From NCBI GenBank assembly GCA_944385775.1, contig CALWYM010000096.1:1-17979 (forward strand): a stretch of DNA of 17,979 nucleotides. The letters run 5' to 3'. Below the pieces are notes generated by a model. It had not been told where the DNA came from and did no database searches. It worked only from the letters and a program-made list of their open reading frames with translations. This stretch comes from an uncultured Oscillospiraceae bacterium (lineage in GTDB: Bacteria; Bacillota; Clostridia; Oscillospirales; Oscillospiraceae). Position numbers and translations under genes: made by a program. Position 1 is the first letter of the stretch. Each line of letters starts with the position of its first letter. Below, piece by piece: positions 6,739-13,533 of this stretch.

Positions 6739-8511
6739 TTAATTTAAAAATTTTACATTGTCAAATTTGGCAAGGTCGTTTAGCTTGTCGTTATTTACGG
6801 AGCGCACAACCTCGCCCTTAACTATGTTAATTCCGTAGCTCCGCCCCAAAAGCTTCTCACAGGCCTTGGCTATAAGTTCCTTCTTCTCCTTGGTAGAGAG
6901 CATAAGGGCAAGAAAATCGTTTTCCGTTGTAATAGTAACTGTGCCGCCGCTCTCCCTTGCGGAGCAGGTGGCAGAGGAAAGCATAAACGATATATCGGGA
7001 CTTGTGGAAAGCTCCCGGGAAATTCGTTCCCATAGGTCAGATGTTTGCCCGGCACCGGTCGAGGACGTTACATCGGCAGAGGGTCGGGACTGTACGTCAG
7101 GCTTTGCCTCCGTTTTCTCCGCGGAAACCTCCGGGGTGGGCGTTTCATCACGTTTAGGGTATAAAACGGGAGGTTCCGGCTCCGGGTGGCTTACGGCGTA
7201 TCCGTGGGAGTTCTCCTCAGACGTGGGCGCAGACTCCGTTTGTCGGGGAGCTTTCTCTGACGGTGTTTCTGACTCCGGTGCTTCTTTTTCTGATGGCTTT
7301 GCTTTCTCAGAAGGGGCACTTTGAGTGGGAACAGAGCCAGAGGGCTCTGACGGCTTTGTTGGCTTTTTTTCTATGGATATGGGGTCTGAGCTTACAGTGC
7401 GGAATGGGGAACCGGTTTCCGCAATTTTAAGCCGAAGTATGCTGCTGAGCTTTATAAGGCAGACCTCGGCAGTTGTCCGTTTGTCCCTTGCTGCTGAGAG
7501 CCTTGAAATGCTGTCCTGAAGCGTGTCAGAGCAGGAGACAAGCTGGTTTAGAGATAGGTTTTTGCCCATATGATAAAGCTGCTTGGGGCTGAGGGAGCCG
7601 GAAATAAGGCTTTCAGCCGATTGAGGCGCGATTTTAACTATCATCATGTCGCGGACGGAGGTCAGAAGCTGACCGAGAATTGAGCCAGGGTCTCCGCCGT
7701 TCATAAAGGTTGCCTCAAACTGGGACAGCCCAGACTGAAGGTCCCCTGCGGAAAGCTTATTCCACAGCTCGGCAGTGCTCACCGCGGATGACAGACCAAC
7801 AGAGCTCAAAACACGGTTTTCGTCCACAACGCCGTCTCCGCGGCACTGGTCCAGAAGGCTGAGAGCGTCTCTCATTGAGCCGTCTGCCAGACGGGAAAGA
7901 AGCTGGGCGGCACCGTCTGTCAGCTCAATGCCCTCCATAGAGGATACATAGCTGAGTCTGGCGGCAATGTCAGCGGGAGTAATTCGTTTAAAGAGGAAAC
8001 GCTGACACCGGGATAGAATGGTAGCCGGAATTTTGTTAAGCTCCGTAGTTGCCAAAATAAAGACAAGATGCTCAGGCGGCTCCTCTAAAATCTTCAAAAG
8101 CGCGTTAAATGCTGAGCCTGAAAGCATATGGACCTCGTCAATAATATACACACGCTTTTTCACCGAGGCAGGGGTAAAAATAGCTTCCTCACGGATGGAA
8201 CGGATATTGTCAACTCCGTTATTTGAGGCGGCGTCGATTTCAACCACGTCCAGTATTGAGCCGGACTCAATTCCAAGGCACGAGGGGCACTGGTTACAGG
8301 GGTTACCGTCAACAGGGTGCTGACAGTTTAAGGCACGGGAAAGGATTTTGGCGCAGGTGGTTTTGCCTGTGCCGCGGGGGCCTACAAAAAGATAGGCGTG
8401 AGAGGTGTGCCCGGAGGCAACCTGGCGGCGCAGCGTCTGGGTAATATGCTCCTGACCGATTACATGGTCAAAGGTCTTTGGACGGTATTTTCTATATAGC
8501 GCCTGATACAT
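6739..8511 (-). CDS. dnaX: DNA polymerase III subunits gamma/tau (clamp loader)
   Basis: A 590-residue protein, the ATPase of the clamp loader that places the sliding clamp on primed DNA. Walker A GPRGTGKT is at 44-51, zinc-binding Cys at 63, 72, 75 and 78, Walker B DEVH at 125-128, and the sensor/arginine-finger region LSRCQRF follows. The AAA+ and collar domains end near residue 375. A Ser/Pro/Glu-rich linker then runs to about 490 with repeated PSEK units, and a C-terminal domain of about 95 residues closes the protein. At codons 381-383 lies A AAA AAG with a downstream hairpin, a likely frameshift signal that would give a 401-residue short form. AAGGAGG precedes the ATG by eight bases. 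The SRP RNA gene lies just upstream. Confidence 0.95.
   Translation of the reverse strand: MYQALYRKYRPKTFDHVIGQEHITQTLRRQVASGHTSHAYLFVGPRGTGKTTCAKILSRALNCQHPVDGNPCNQCPSCLGIESGSILDVVEIDAASNNGVDNIRSIREEAIFTPASVKKRVYIIDEVHMLSGSAFNALLKILEEPPEHLVFILATTELNKIPATILSRCQRFLFKRITPADIAARLSYVSSMEGIELTDGAAQLLSRLADGSMRDALSLLDQCRGDGVVDENRVLSSVGLSSAVSTAELWNKLSAGDLQSGLSQFEATFMNGGDPGSILGQLLTSVRDMMIVKIAPQSAESLISGSLSPKQLYHMGKNLSLNQLVSCSDTLQDSISRLSAARDKRTTAEVCLIKLSSILRLKIAETGSPFRTVSSDPISIEKKPTKPSEPSGSVPTQSAPSEKAKPSEKEAPESETPSEKAPRQTESAPTSEENSHGYAVSHPEPEPPVLYPKRDETPTPEVSAEKTEAKPDVQSRPSADVTSSTGAGQTSDLWERISRELSTSPDISFMLSSATCSARESGGTVTITTENDFLALMLSTKEKKELIAKACEKLLGRSYGINIVKGEVVRSVNNDKLNDLAKFDNVKFLN
7332..7369 (-). promoter_or_regulatory. 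Candidate programmed -1 frameshift signal inside dnaX
   Basis: On the minus strand the in-frame codons GAA AAA AAG (Glu381, Lys382, Lys383) form the slippery heptamer A AAA AAG (7363-7369), the same heptamer as in E. coli dnaX. After 13 bases comes a perfect seven-pair GC-rich hairpin, CAGAGCC / GGCTCTG with loop CTCT (7332-7349). Slipping back one base adds 18 codons and reaches TGA at 7307-7309, giving about 401 residues. I see no Shine-Dalgarno-like stimulator just upstream, and the spacer is longer than usual. Confidence 0.5.
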
Positions 8512-8528
8512 TCTGACAGCCTCCTTGT

Positions 8529-8558
8529 AAAAAAATAAGCTCCGACCGAAAGCGGAGC
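8529..8558 (-). terminator. Terminator of the SRP RNA gene, just before dnaX
   Basis: Read on the minus strand: GCTCCG, an eight-base loop, CGGAGC, then TTATTTTTTT. It ends only a few bases before the dnaX ribosome site. dnaX must therefore be made by read-through or from a promoter inside the SRP RNA region. Confidence 0.85.
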
Positions 8559-8599
8559 CTTAACAGCTAAAACAGTTCTGCACATGATTAAATTTTCCT

Positions 8600-8625
8600 G
8601 CGGCATATATTTTTATATATGCCGC
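8600..8625 (-). other. Palindromic hairpin at the 3' edge of the SRP RNA
   Basis: An 11-base-pair perfect inverted repeat (GCGGCATATAT / ATATATGCCGC) with a four-base loop. It overlaps the last two bases of the predicted mature SRP RNA and is not followed by a T run on the minus strand. It may be a processing signal for the precursor. Confidence 0.5.
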
Positions 8626-8885
8626 ACACCTGCCTTTGGAAGCTGAGATATGCCCGTTACAGCGTATCGAAACTCAAGACCGGCTGACCCGAGGCACACA
8701 CAGATGACTGCTTAATGCTGCTCGGTTCCCCGCCTGACATGGTTCACAGGTCTATATTGCTCGGGACCGGTCTTTCAACGCCCCTTTACGAAGGCAGACA
8801 ACACATCACACAACCTAGGGCAGGAATTCATCCCTGCTGTAGCGGATTGCAGGTTACAGGGCACCGCTATCTCCCCGACTAGTGC
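8624..8885 (-). ncRNA. ffs: Signal recognition particle RNA, large Gram-positive type
   Basis: The minus strand holds both halves of a large SRP RNA of about 262 nt. The 5' Alu domain shows GGGGAGATAGCGGTGCCCTG and a following AATCCGC. The S domain shows GTGAACCATGTCAGG, a GGAA tetraloop (plus strand 8726-8729) closed by CGG/CCG, and GAGCAGCATTAAG, which is the binding site for the Ffh protein. The ends GCAC and GTGTGC can pair. The RNA targets nascent membrane and secreted proteins to the membrane with Ffh. Position upstream of dnaX matches Bacillus scr-dnaX. Ends are estimated from pairing and from the Bacillus RNA, accurate to a few bases. Confidence 0.93.
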
Positions 8886-8894
8886 AGCTTATAT

Positions 8895-8923
8895 ATTTTA
8901 CTACATTTTTTAGAATTTATCAA
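8895..8923 (-). promoter_or_regulatory. Promoter of the SRP RNA gene
   Basis: On the minus strand TTGATA (8918-8923) and TAAAAT (8895-8900) are separated by 17 bases. The predicted start falls within a few bases of the SRP RNA 5' end. From this start to the terminator the precursor would be about 355 nt. Confidence 0.65.
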
Positions 8924-8991
8924 TAGCAAGATTTTTGTTTACAAATAGCGGCACTCTCGTAAGTGACAGTGTATAATCAAGAAAAAATTTA

Positions 8992-9024
8992 AACCGGTAT
9001 GCACAAATTTTGCGCATACCGGTT
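8992..9024 (-). terminator. Terminator of the lipoprotein-prmA-uridylyltransferase operon
   Basis: An 11-base-pair stem (AACCGGTATGC / GCATACCGGTT) with an 11-base loop. On the minus strand it is followed by TTAAATTTTTTC, 67 bases after the last stop codon. The other strand has only TTTT, so it mainly serves the minus strand. The rest of the 8925-9090 stretch holds no gene. Confidence 0.8.
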
Positions 9025-9090
9025 TTGCAGCTGAATATAGTGTGGTTTTGAACAATATCCACAATGTTTTCCACATTGACAGCGTCACAA

Positions 9091-9831
9091 TCAGCGCTTT
9101 GAGAGGATTTCCTCCACCTGTTTTAGCTGCTCGGGAGTATTTACGCCGATTAATTCGTCACCCATTTCCCGGGAGCAGATGTCCACGGTGAGACCTTTTC
9201 TTTTCATAATATCCGGCACATCGGTGAGATAATATTCACCCTGAGCGTTATCTGTTTTAAGCTCCTTAAGAGAGCTGAAAAGATACTCCGCCTTGAAAAT
9301 GAATATTCCGGAGTTATACTCACGGATATTAAATTCTTCCGGAGTACAGTCACGCTCCTCAACGATTTTATCAAAGCTGCCGTCGGGATTGCGTTTTACT
9401 CTGCCGTAACCCTTTAGTGGCTCTTTAGATGTGCCGGAGAGCATGGTGCAGTGGGCGCCGCTTTTTATGTGCTGCTCGTAGATAGCTTTGTAGGTCTCCT
9501 TTTTAACTAACGGCGTATCGCCGCAGCAGACAAGCACATCGCCGTCAAAGCCCTTAAGGGCAGATTCGGCGCACATAACGGCGTGACCTGTACCCAGCTG
9601 CTTATCCTGTACCGCGAAGGTACACTCCGGAAACGCTTCCATAACGAGCTCTTTCATATAGCCCACCACCACAACGGCGTCAGACAGATTTTCAATAGGC
9701 AGTGAGGACAGCACGTAGTCAAGCAGCGGTCTGCCCAGTGCAAGGCGCATTACCTTTGGAGCGTCGCTGCCGTCGGTACGCATTCTCGTACCCTTGCCGG
9801 CTGCCAGAACTATAACCTTTAGCTGAGACAT
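9091..9831 (-). CDS. Stand-alone nucleotidyltransferase, GlmU N-terminal domain type
   Basis: A 246-residue protein matching only the uridylyltransferase half of GlmU. LAAGKGTRM (9-17) is the nucleotide-binding loop and Lys26 follows; VQDKQLGTGHAV, CGDTPLV (metal-binding Asp), GYGRV and EYNSGIFIF then appear in the GlmU order, and the protein ends after GVNTPEQLKQVEEIL. The left-handed beta-helix acetyltransferase half of bifunctional GlmU is absent and the terminator follows, so this is not a truncation by the window. The likely reaction is joining a sugar-1-phosphate (GlcNAc-1-P by similarity) to UTP. I start it at MSQLK because AGGAG lies eight bases before that ATG; a longer frame 12 codons upstream has no such support. 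Confidence 0.82.
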   Translation of the reverse strand: MSQLKVIVLAAGKGTRMRTDGSDAPKVMRLALGRPLLDYVLSSLPIENLSDAVVVVGYMKELVMEAFPECTFAVQDKQLGTGHAVMCAESALKGFDGDVLVCCGDTPLVKKETYKAIYEQHIKSGAHCTMLSGTSKEPLKGYGRVKRNPDGSFDKIVEERDCTPEEFNIREYNSGIFIFKAEYLFSSLKELKTDNAQGEYYLTDVPDIMKRKGLTVDICSREMGDELIGVNTPEQLKQVEEILSKR

Positions 9832-9857
9832 ATATATTCTCCTTTTTATTTGTGTTT

Positions 9858-10790
9858 TCAGCGGCACAGGTAGCAGTGCCAGTCATCCTTGTGTTTATGC
9901 TCGAAAATATCAAAGCCACATTCCGTCAGGGCGGAGGCTACCTCGCTTTGACGACCCTCAATAATACCGGAACAGATAAACACTCCGTTTTCACCCAGAA
10001 GTGACTTTGCCCTTGGTGCCAGTGCGATTATAACGTCGGCGACTATGTTGGCTGTGATGATGTCAAACTTTCGCTCCCCGATATGGCGCGAAACGTCACG
10101 GTCATTTAAAACATCACCGGCAAAGGCAGTGAGCCTGTCAGTACCTATACTGTTCAGCCCGGCGTTTTCCATAACAACGGGGGGAGCCTTTTCGTCAATA
10201 TCACAGCCTATGGCTGTGTCGCAGCCCAAAAGCAGACCGGCGATTGCCAGTATTCCGCTGCCGCAGCCCAGGTCAAGCATGGTTTTCCCCGGTGCGGCAA
10301 GGGTGTCCAGTGCCTCAAGGCACATCTGAGTTGTGGCGTGGGCTCCGGTACCGAAGATAAGTCCCGGGTCAAGGCGAAGGGGTATGCGGTTTTCAGCCTC
10401 CGGCGGAAGCTTTTCCCACTGAGGCACGATTATAAGGCGGCTTCCCACGGCTATGGGCTTATAATACTGTTTCCAGTTATTTTCCCAGTCCTCGTCCTTT
10501 ACGGCACGGACGAAAAGCTCTGTGTCAGCCAGCGCCGACTGTAAACGGCGAAGGTCCTCTCGTCCATTCTGACTGTCCTCAACATAGAATTTAAGTCGGC
10601 AGACACCTTTCATTGAGGACAGAAAATCCTCGTCCACATAGTCCCAGTATTTTTTATTATCCTCCAAAAACCGGGCGACGTCCTCCTCGTCCTCGGTTAT
10701 AATTCCCTCAACACCAAGGGAAGTGAGCCTGTCCGTAAGAGGCTCAAGACGGTCATGGACTGTGTTTATTGTAATTTCAAGCCAATTCAT
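9858..10790 (-). CDS. prmA: Ribosomal protein L11 methyltransferase
   Basis: A 310-residue cytoplasmic enzyme that methylates ribosomal protein L11 with S-adenosylmethionine. The N-terminal domain (MNWLEITINT, then EDWENNWKQYYKP at 100-112) recognises L11. The family motif LDPGLIFGTGAHATT ends at residue 154, and the SAM-binding motif DLGCGSG is at 173-179, followed by the D-rich loop GCDIDE and ITANIVADV. Length and motif order fit PrmA throughout. Its start overlaps the stop of the upstream lipoprotein gene by four bases (ATGA), and a GGAG site lies seven bases before the ATG inside that gene. The uridylyltransferase follows after 26 bases. Confidence 0.95.
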   Translation of the reverse strand: MNWLEITINTVHDRLEPLTDRLTSLGVEGIITEDEEDVARFLEDNKKYWDYVDEDFLSSMKGVCRLKFYVEDSQNGREDLRRLQSALADTELFVRAVKDEDWENNWKQYYKPIAVGSRLIIVPQWEKLPPEAENRIPLRLDPGLIFGTGAHATTQMCLEALDTLAAPGKTMLDLGCGSGILAIAGLLLGCDTAIGCDIDEKAPPVVMENAGLNSIGTDRLTAFAGDVLNDRDVSRHIGERKFDIITANIVADVIIALAPRAKSLLGENGVFICSGIIEGRQSEVASALTECGFDIFEHKHKDDWHCYLCR

Positions 10791-11548
10791 ATACTGTCTC
10801 CGGTAAACGCGTAGAAATTTTTTGCCAGCTCATCAGTTATGTCCTCAATAAAGCTTGAGAAGGTAACACTCATAACGTAATTATCCCGTTTTAAAAACAC
10901 AAGCAGCTGATAAATATTGTAGGTTGTGCCGTTGACTGAATAATCCGTTACTATTTTTATACCGGAGTGCTCCCCGCCGGCAAAATCAAGGGTAACTATT
11001 TCCGATGAGATAACCTCATATCCCTCCATGGAGTTAAGACCGTCTACGGTGGAATCCATGGACAGCTCCGCAAGGTCGCTTTCTGACAGGGAATAACCGT
11101 AAAGAACACTGATTTTTTCGATTACAGTGTTTACGTTTACAAGTCCGTTGTCGGCGTAGGCAAACATATCGTAGATATATCCGCTGTCCTCCAGCATTTC
11201 AATGACCTCCTGGTCGTTTGTAACGTCTATAATATAGGAGTACAGCGTTTCCATTTCCTCGGGAGTGTAAAATGCCCAGTCGTCGGAAAAATCACAGCCT
11301 ACTTTAAAATAGCTGTTTGTGTATGTATTTTGGGACATGACGCCTAAAATCGAGCTGTCCACCGTCTGGTCGTTTTCCGGCTCGGCGTCCGTTTCCTGTG
11401 ACTGAGAATTTTCGTTTTGGGAACCTGAAGAGGTGTTCTCAGTGAAATTAGCGTCGGACTGCTGCCGTTCCGAATCACTGTCCTTACAGGCGGAAAGGGT
11501 AAAAGCAAGGATAGCAGCCATAAGCAGCGCGGTAAGTTTCTTTTTCAT
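10787..11548 (-). CDS. Predicted lipoprotein of unknown function
   Basis: A 253-residue protein. It starts with a lipoprotein signal peptide (MKKKLTALLMAAILAFTLSAC) with the lipobox LSAC, so Cys21 would be lipidated and the protein anchored outside the membrane. A Ser/Asn/Gln/Glu-rich linker follows (about 22-65), then a globular domain beginning near MSQNTYTNSYFKVGCDF. The pattern NxYxNxYF, WAFY and repeated beta-strand segments recalls small clostridial lipoproteins with a PsbP/DcrB-like fold, but this is only a resemblance. Ribosome site AGGAGG is well placed and a consensus promoter lies upstream. It is the first gene of the operon with prmA; nothing links it to ribosome modification beyond that. 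Confidence 0.85.
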   Translation of the reverse strand: MKKKLTALLMAAILAFTLSACKDSDSERQQSDANFTENTSSGSQNENSQSQETDAEPENDQTVDSSILGVMSQNTYTNSYFKVGCDFSDDWAFYTPEEMETLYSYIIDVTNDQEVIEMLEDSGYIYDMFAYADNGLVNVNTVIEKISVLYGYSLSESDLAELSMDSTVDGLNSMEGYEVISSEIVTLDFAGGEHSGIKIVTDYSVNGTTYNIYQLLVFLKRDNYVMSVTFSSFIEDITDELAKNFYAFTGDSI

Positions 11549-11585
11549 TTGTTATCCTCCTAACGGCGGGTAATTACCAAATCCA

Positions 11586-11614
11586 ATTATACCACATAAC
11601 GGTAATATTGTTAA
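11586..11614 (-). promoter_or_regulatory. Promoter of the lipoprotein-prmA operon
   Basis: On the minus strand TTAACA (11609-11614), a 17-base spacer and a perfect TATAAT (11586-11591). It lies about 40 bases before the lipoprotein start codon and is one of the best promoter matches in the window. Confidence 0.8.
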
Positions 11615-11628
11615 TCCATATTTTCCGG

Positions 11629-11680
11629 ATAAAAAGACCCGGGACAGCGCCGGATAGTAACGCTGTCCCGGGTCTTTTTT
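11629..11680 (-). terminator. Strong terminator of the HtrA-type protease gene
   Basis: A perfect 19-base-pair stem, 11631-11649 with 11661-11679, and an 11-base loop. T runs lie on both strands (TTTTT inside the stem end), so it can stop transcription both ways. It sits 34 bases after the protease stop. Confidence 0.92.
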
Positions 11681-11713
11681 AGAATTAAAAATAAGAGAGA
11701 AGAATTTTATTTA

Positions 11714-13228
11714 TCAGCCTCCGAAGAAGGGGAATATCCCGCTCCAGGAGTCAGGGATTGACTGCTGGGGCTGCTCCTGAGAAGGCTGGCCGTCTGATGA
11801 GTCGACGGATTGCTGCTCCGTCTCCAAATCAGAGGAATCATCATAGGTTATGGAAAGATCCAGGCTGCTTCCGCTGCCGTTGTCGGAATTAAAGCGGTAC
11901 ACAGTAAGGGTTCCGGTATCTCCGGGCTCATACTGGCGGAGCAAATATTTAAGCTCGTCAGTGGAGGAGACCTCGGTGCCGTTTAAGGCGGTAATTATAT
12001 CGCCAACTGCAAGTCCTGACTTTTCTGCGGCAGAGCCCTCGTTAATGCTTAAAACCACAACGCCGCTTGGAAGACCGTAGTACTGAACGGCAAAATCAGA
12101 GTAGACGCTGCTTGTAGGCGAGCAGGTAATGCCGAGAGTGGCAGAGGAAACATAGCCCTTTTCAATAATCTGACTGGCAATGGAAATTGCGTCGTTTATC
12201 GGAATTGCAAAGCCAAGTCCCTCAACGCCGGAATCAGAGTATTTTGCGGTTACAACGCCGATTACCTGACCGTTTGAGTCATAGACAGGACCACCGGAGT
12301 TACCTGAGTTTACAGCGGCACTTATCTGGAACATATTGATAGATGTGCTGGTATTTGTAGCAGAGTCCGTTGTGGTGATAACTCTGTCCGTAGCGCTTAC
12401 GATACCCTCGGTCATAGTGTAGGTCAGCTCACCCAGAGGATTACCTATGGCGTAAACTACCTCGCCTACTATAAGGTTATCGGAATTGCCCAGGGAAACT
12501 GGGTTTAAGTCAAGACCTGTGGGGTCGATTTTTATAACTGCTACGTCGTTATCCTCAAGATAGCCCACAATTTCGGCAGGCAATGAGGTCCCGTCGGCAA
12601 ACATTACGGTCATTTCATAGCCATACTGAGCGGAATATGATATCACGTGGTAATTCGTAAGGATATATCCCTCATCTGAAATTACAAAGCCCGTGCCGCT
12701 GACAGCGGAGGACGTGGTCTGACCGAAAATGTTGGTGGTGACGTTTGTCTGAATACCTACCACCTGAAAATCAGTGGCTTTGGCATAAATTTGAGAGGGT
12801 ACCTCGCTGCTTACCACAGGCACAACGGAATCGGAACTTACGCCGGGCTCGCTGGAGCCTATAACAACTTCATTTCTGTTAATTACCGGCGACGTATCCC
12901 TGTTTTCGAGCATATAGCTCACAATGCCGTAGCAGCAGCCGCTGGATACAAGAGCGCACACAAGTACAAGGCACAGGGCCTTTAAAAGACCTCTGTTCTT
13001 TTTTGGCTTTTTCTCCTTCTCTTTAGGCTCGCTGTGAAGGTTGGCGCTGGGAGAATAAATATCGTTATAGTCGGTGTTGGGAGCTTCGTATTTCGGCTCA
13101 CTCCACATCTCAGAGGTCGTCTCAGGCTCGTAGGTCTGACGAGGTTCTTCGTTTACGTTGTTCTCCTGGGGGGCGGAACCCTCTTCGTTGTTTTCTGGCG
13201 TATTGCGAAAATCATCCGGAAAGAACAT
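11714..13228 (-). CDS. Membrane-anchored HtrA/DegP-family serine protease with one PDZ domain
   Basis: A 504-residue protein. The acidic, Asn/Pro-rich cytoplasmic part (1-68) leads to a basic patch (KEKEKKPKKNR), a membrane segment (about 81-107), an extracytoplasmic trypsin-like domain and a PDZ domain (about residues 390-470, with GVVVLSINEGSAAEKSGL and GDIITALNG), then a Ser/Gln/Pro-rich tail. The catalytic triad is His194 (TNYHV), Asp228 (DNDVAV) and Ser311 (GNSGGP). The family degrades or senses misfolded exported proteins outside the membrane. I place the start at the ATG encoding MFFPDD because AGGAAGG lies eight bases upstream; a GTG three codons earlier overlaps that ribosome site. 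No clear promoter was found upstream. The exact paralogue (HtrA, HtrB or YyxA-like) cannot be told. Confidence 0.92.
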   Translation of the reverse strand: MFFPDDFRNTPENNEEGSAPQENNVNEEPRQTYEPETTSEMWSEPKYEAPNTDYNDIYSPSANLHSEPKEKEKKPKKNRGLLKALCLVLVCALVSSGCCYGIVSYMLENRDTSPVINRNEVVIGSSEPGVSSDSVVPVVSSEVPSQIYAKATDFQVVGIQTNVTTNIFGQTTSSAVSGTGFVISDEGYILTNYHVISYSAQYGYEMTVMFADGTSLPAEIVGYLEDNDVAVIKIDPTGLDLNPVSLGNSDNLIVGEVVYAIGNPLGELTYTMTEGIVSATDRVITTTDSATNTSTSINMFQISAAVNSGNSGGPVYDSNGQVIGVVTAKYSDSGVEGLGFAIPINDAISIASQIIEKGYVSSATLGITCSPTSSVYSDFAVQYYGLPSGVVVLSINEGSAAEKSGLAVGDIITALNGTEVSSTDELKYLLRQYEPGDTGTLTVYRFNSDNGSGSSLDLSITYDDSSDLETEQQSVDSSDGQPSQEQPQQSIPDSWSGIFPFFGG

Positions 13229-13366
13229 ACTTAACACCTTCCTATATTTTAAATTACCGAATCAATCGGTGGTTTTTTCCTTATCTCGAGTATAATAATA
13301 CAGGGTAGTTGTGGCGAAAGTATGAATAAAGTGAGATAATTTTTTAAATTCAAATTTAACAAAATT
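13229..13366. other. Divergent intergenic region between htrA-type and uvrA genes, AT-rich
   Basis: No gene is supported here. A small hairpin ACCGA/TCGGT (13256-13270) is followed by GGTTTTTT on the plus strand. It resembles a terminator, but no plus-strand gene precedes it; on the minus strand it lies in the protease leader. A minus-strand TTGAAT-N17-TTTATT near 13320-13350 is a poor promoter candidate for the protease gene. Confidence 0.4.
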
Positions 13367-13380
13367 GGAACAAAGGGTCC
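13367..13380 (+). promoter_or_regulatory. Possible LexA (SOS) operator upstream of uvrA
   Basis: GGAAC-AAAG-GGTCC is an inverted repeat with one mismatch to the Gram-positive LexA pattern GAAC-N4-GTTC. It ends two bases before the uvrA -35 box. uvrA belongs to the SOS regulon in many bacteria. One mismatch makes it a candidate only. Confidence 0.3.
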
Positions 13381-13382
13381 GC

Positions 13383-13411
13383 TTGCTGATATAAAAGTTA
13401 AGTGTTATAAT
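13383..13411 (+). promoter_or_regulatory. Promoter of uvrA
   Basis: TTGCTG (13383-13388), 17 bases, then a perfect TATAAT (13406-13411). The predicted start is near 13418, which falls within the first arm of the leader hairpin. Confidence 0.8.
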
Positions 13412-13413
13412 TA

Positions 13414-13480
13414 GCAGAGTAAACACGCGGCAGGTGGGACCGGGATAACGCCGGGGAGCTGAAAGCCGGCGTTTACTCTG
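13414..13480 (+). promoter_or_regulatory. Folded leader RNA before uvrA
   Basis: GCAGAGTAAAC (13414-13424) pairs perfectly over 11 bases with GTTTACTCTGC (13470-13480). Inside, CGCCGG and CCGGCG (ending at 13470) form a second hairpin. No T tract follows, so it is not a terminator. It lies between the promoter and the chosen uvrA start and does not match an RNA class I know. Confidence 0.5.
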
Positions 13481-13533
13481 CACGGGATATTATGCAGGAC
13501 ACAAGTATATTTTATATCGGAAAGGACCCCATT

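Noticed and set aside
6866..7324. Plus-strand frame of 152 codons opposite dnaX
   Set aside because: It is antisense to the dnaX linker and C-terminal region. Its Ser/Gly/Val-rich composition mirrors the Ser/Pro/Glu codons of dnaX, and it has no ribosome site.
13256..13278. Hairpin plus T6 on the plus strand in the divergent region
   Set aside because: The stem is five pairs and no plus-strand gene lies before it, so a terminator role is not supported; recorded only as part of the intergenic description.
13430..13450. Sequence AGGTGGGACCGGG in the uvrA leader, similar to the T-box core AGGGTGGNACCGCG
   Set aside because: There is no stem I with a specifier loop, no terminator/antiterminator pair, and uvrA is not an amino-acid gene; the likeness is probably chance.
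13262..13483. Minus-strand open frame of 73 codons upstream of uvrA
   Set aside because: It covers the uvrA promoter and leader, has an AT-driven unlikely composition and no ribosome binding site, and its product resembles nothing.
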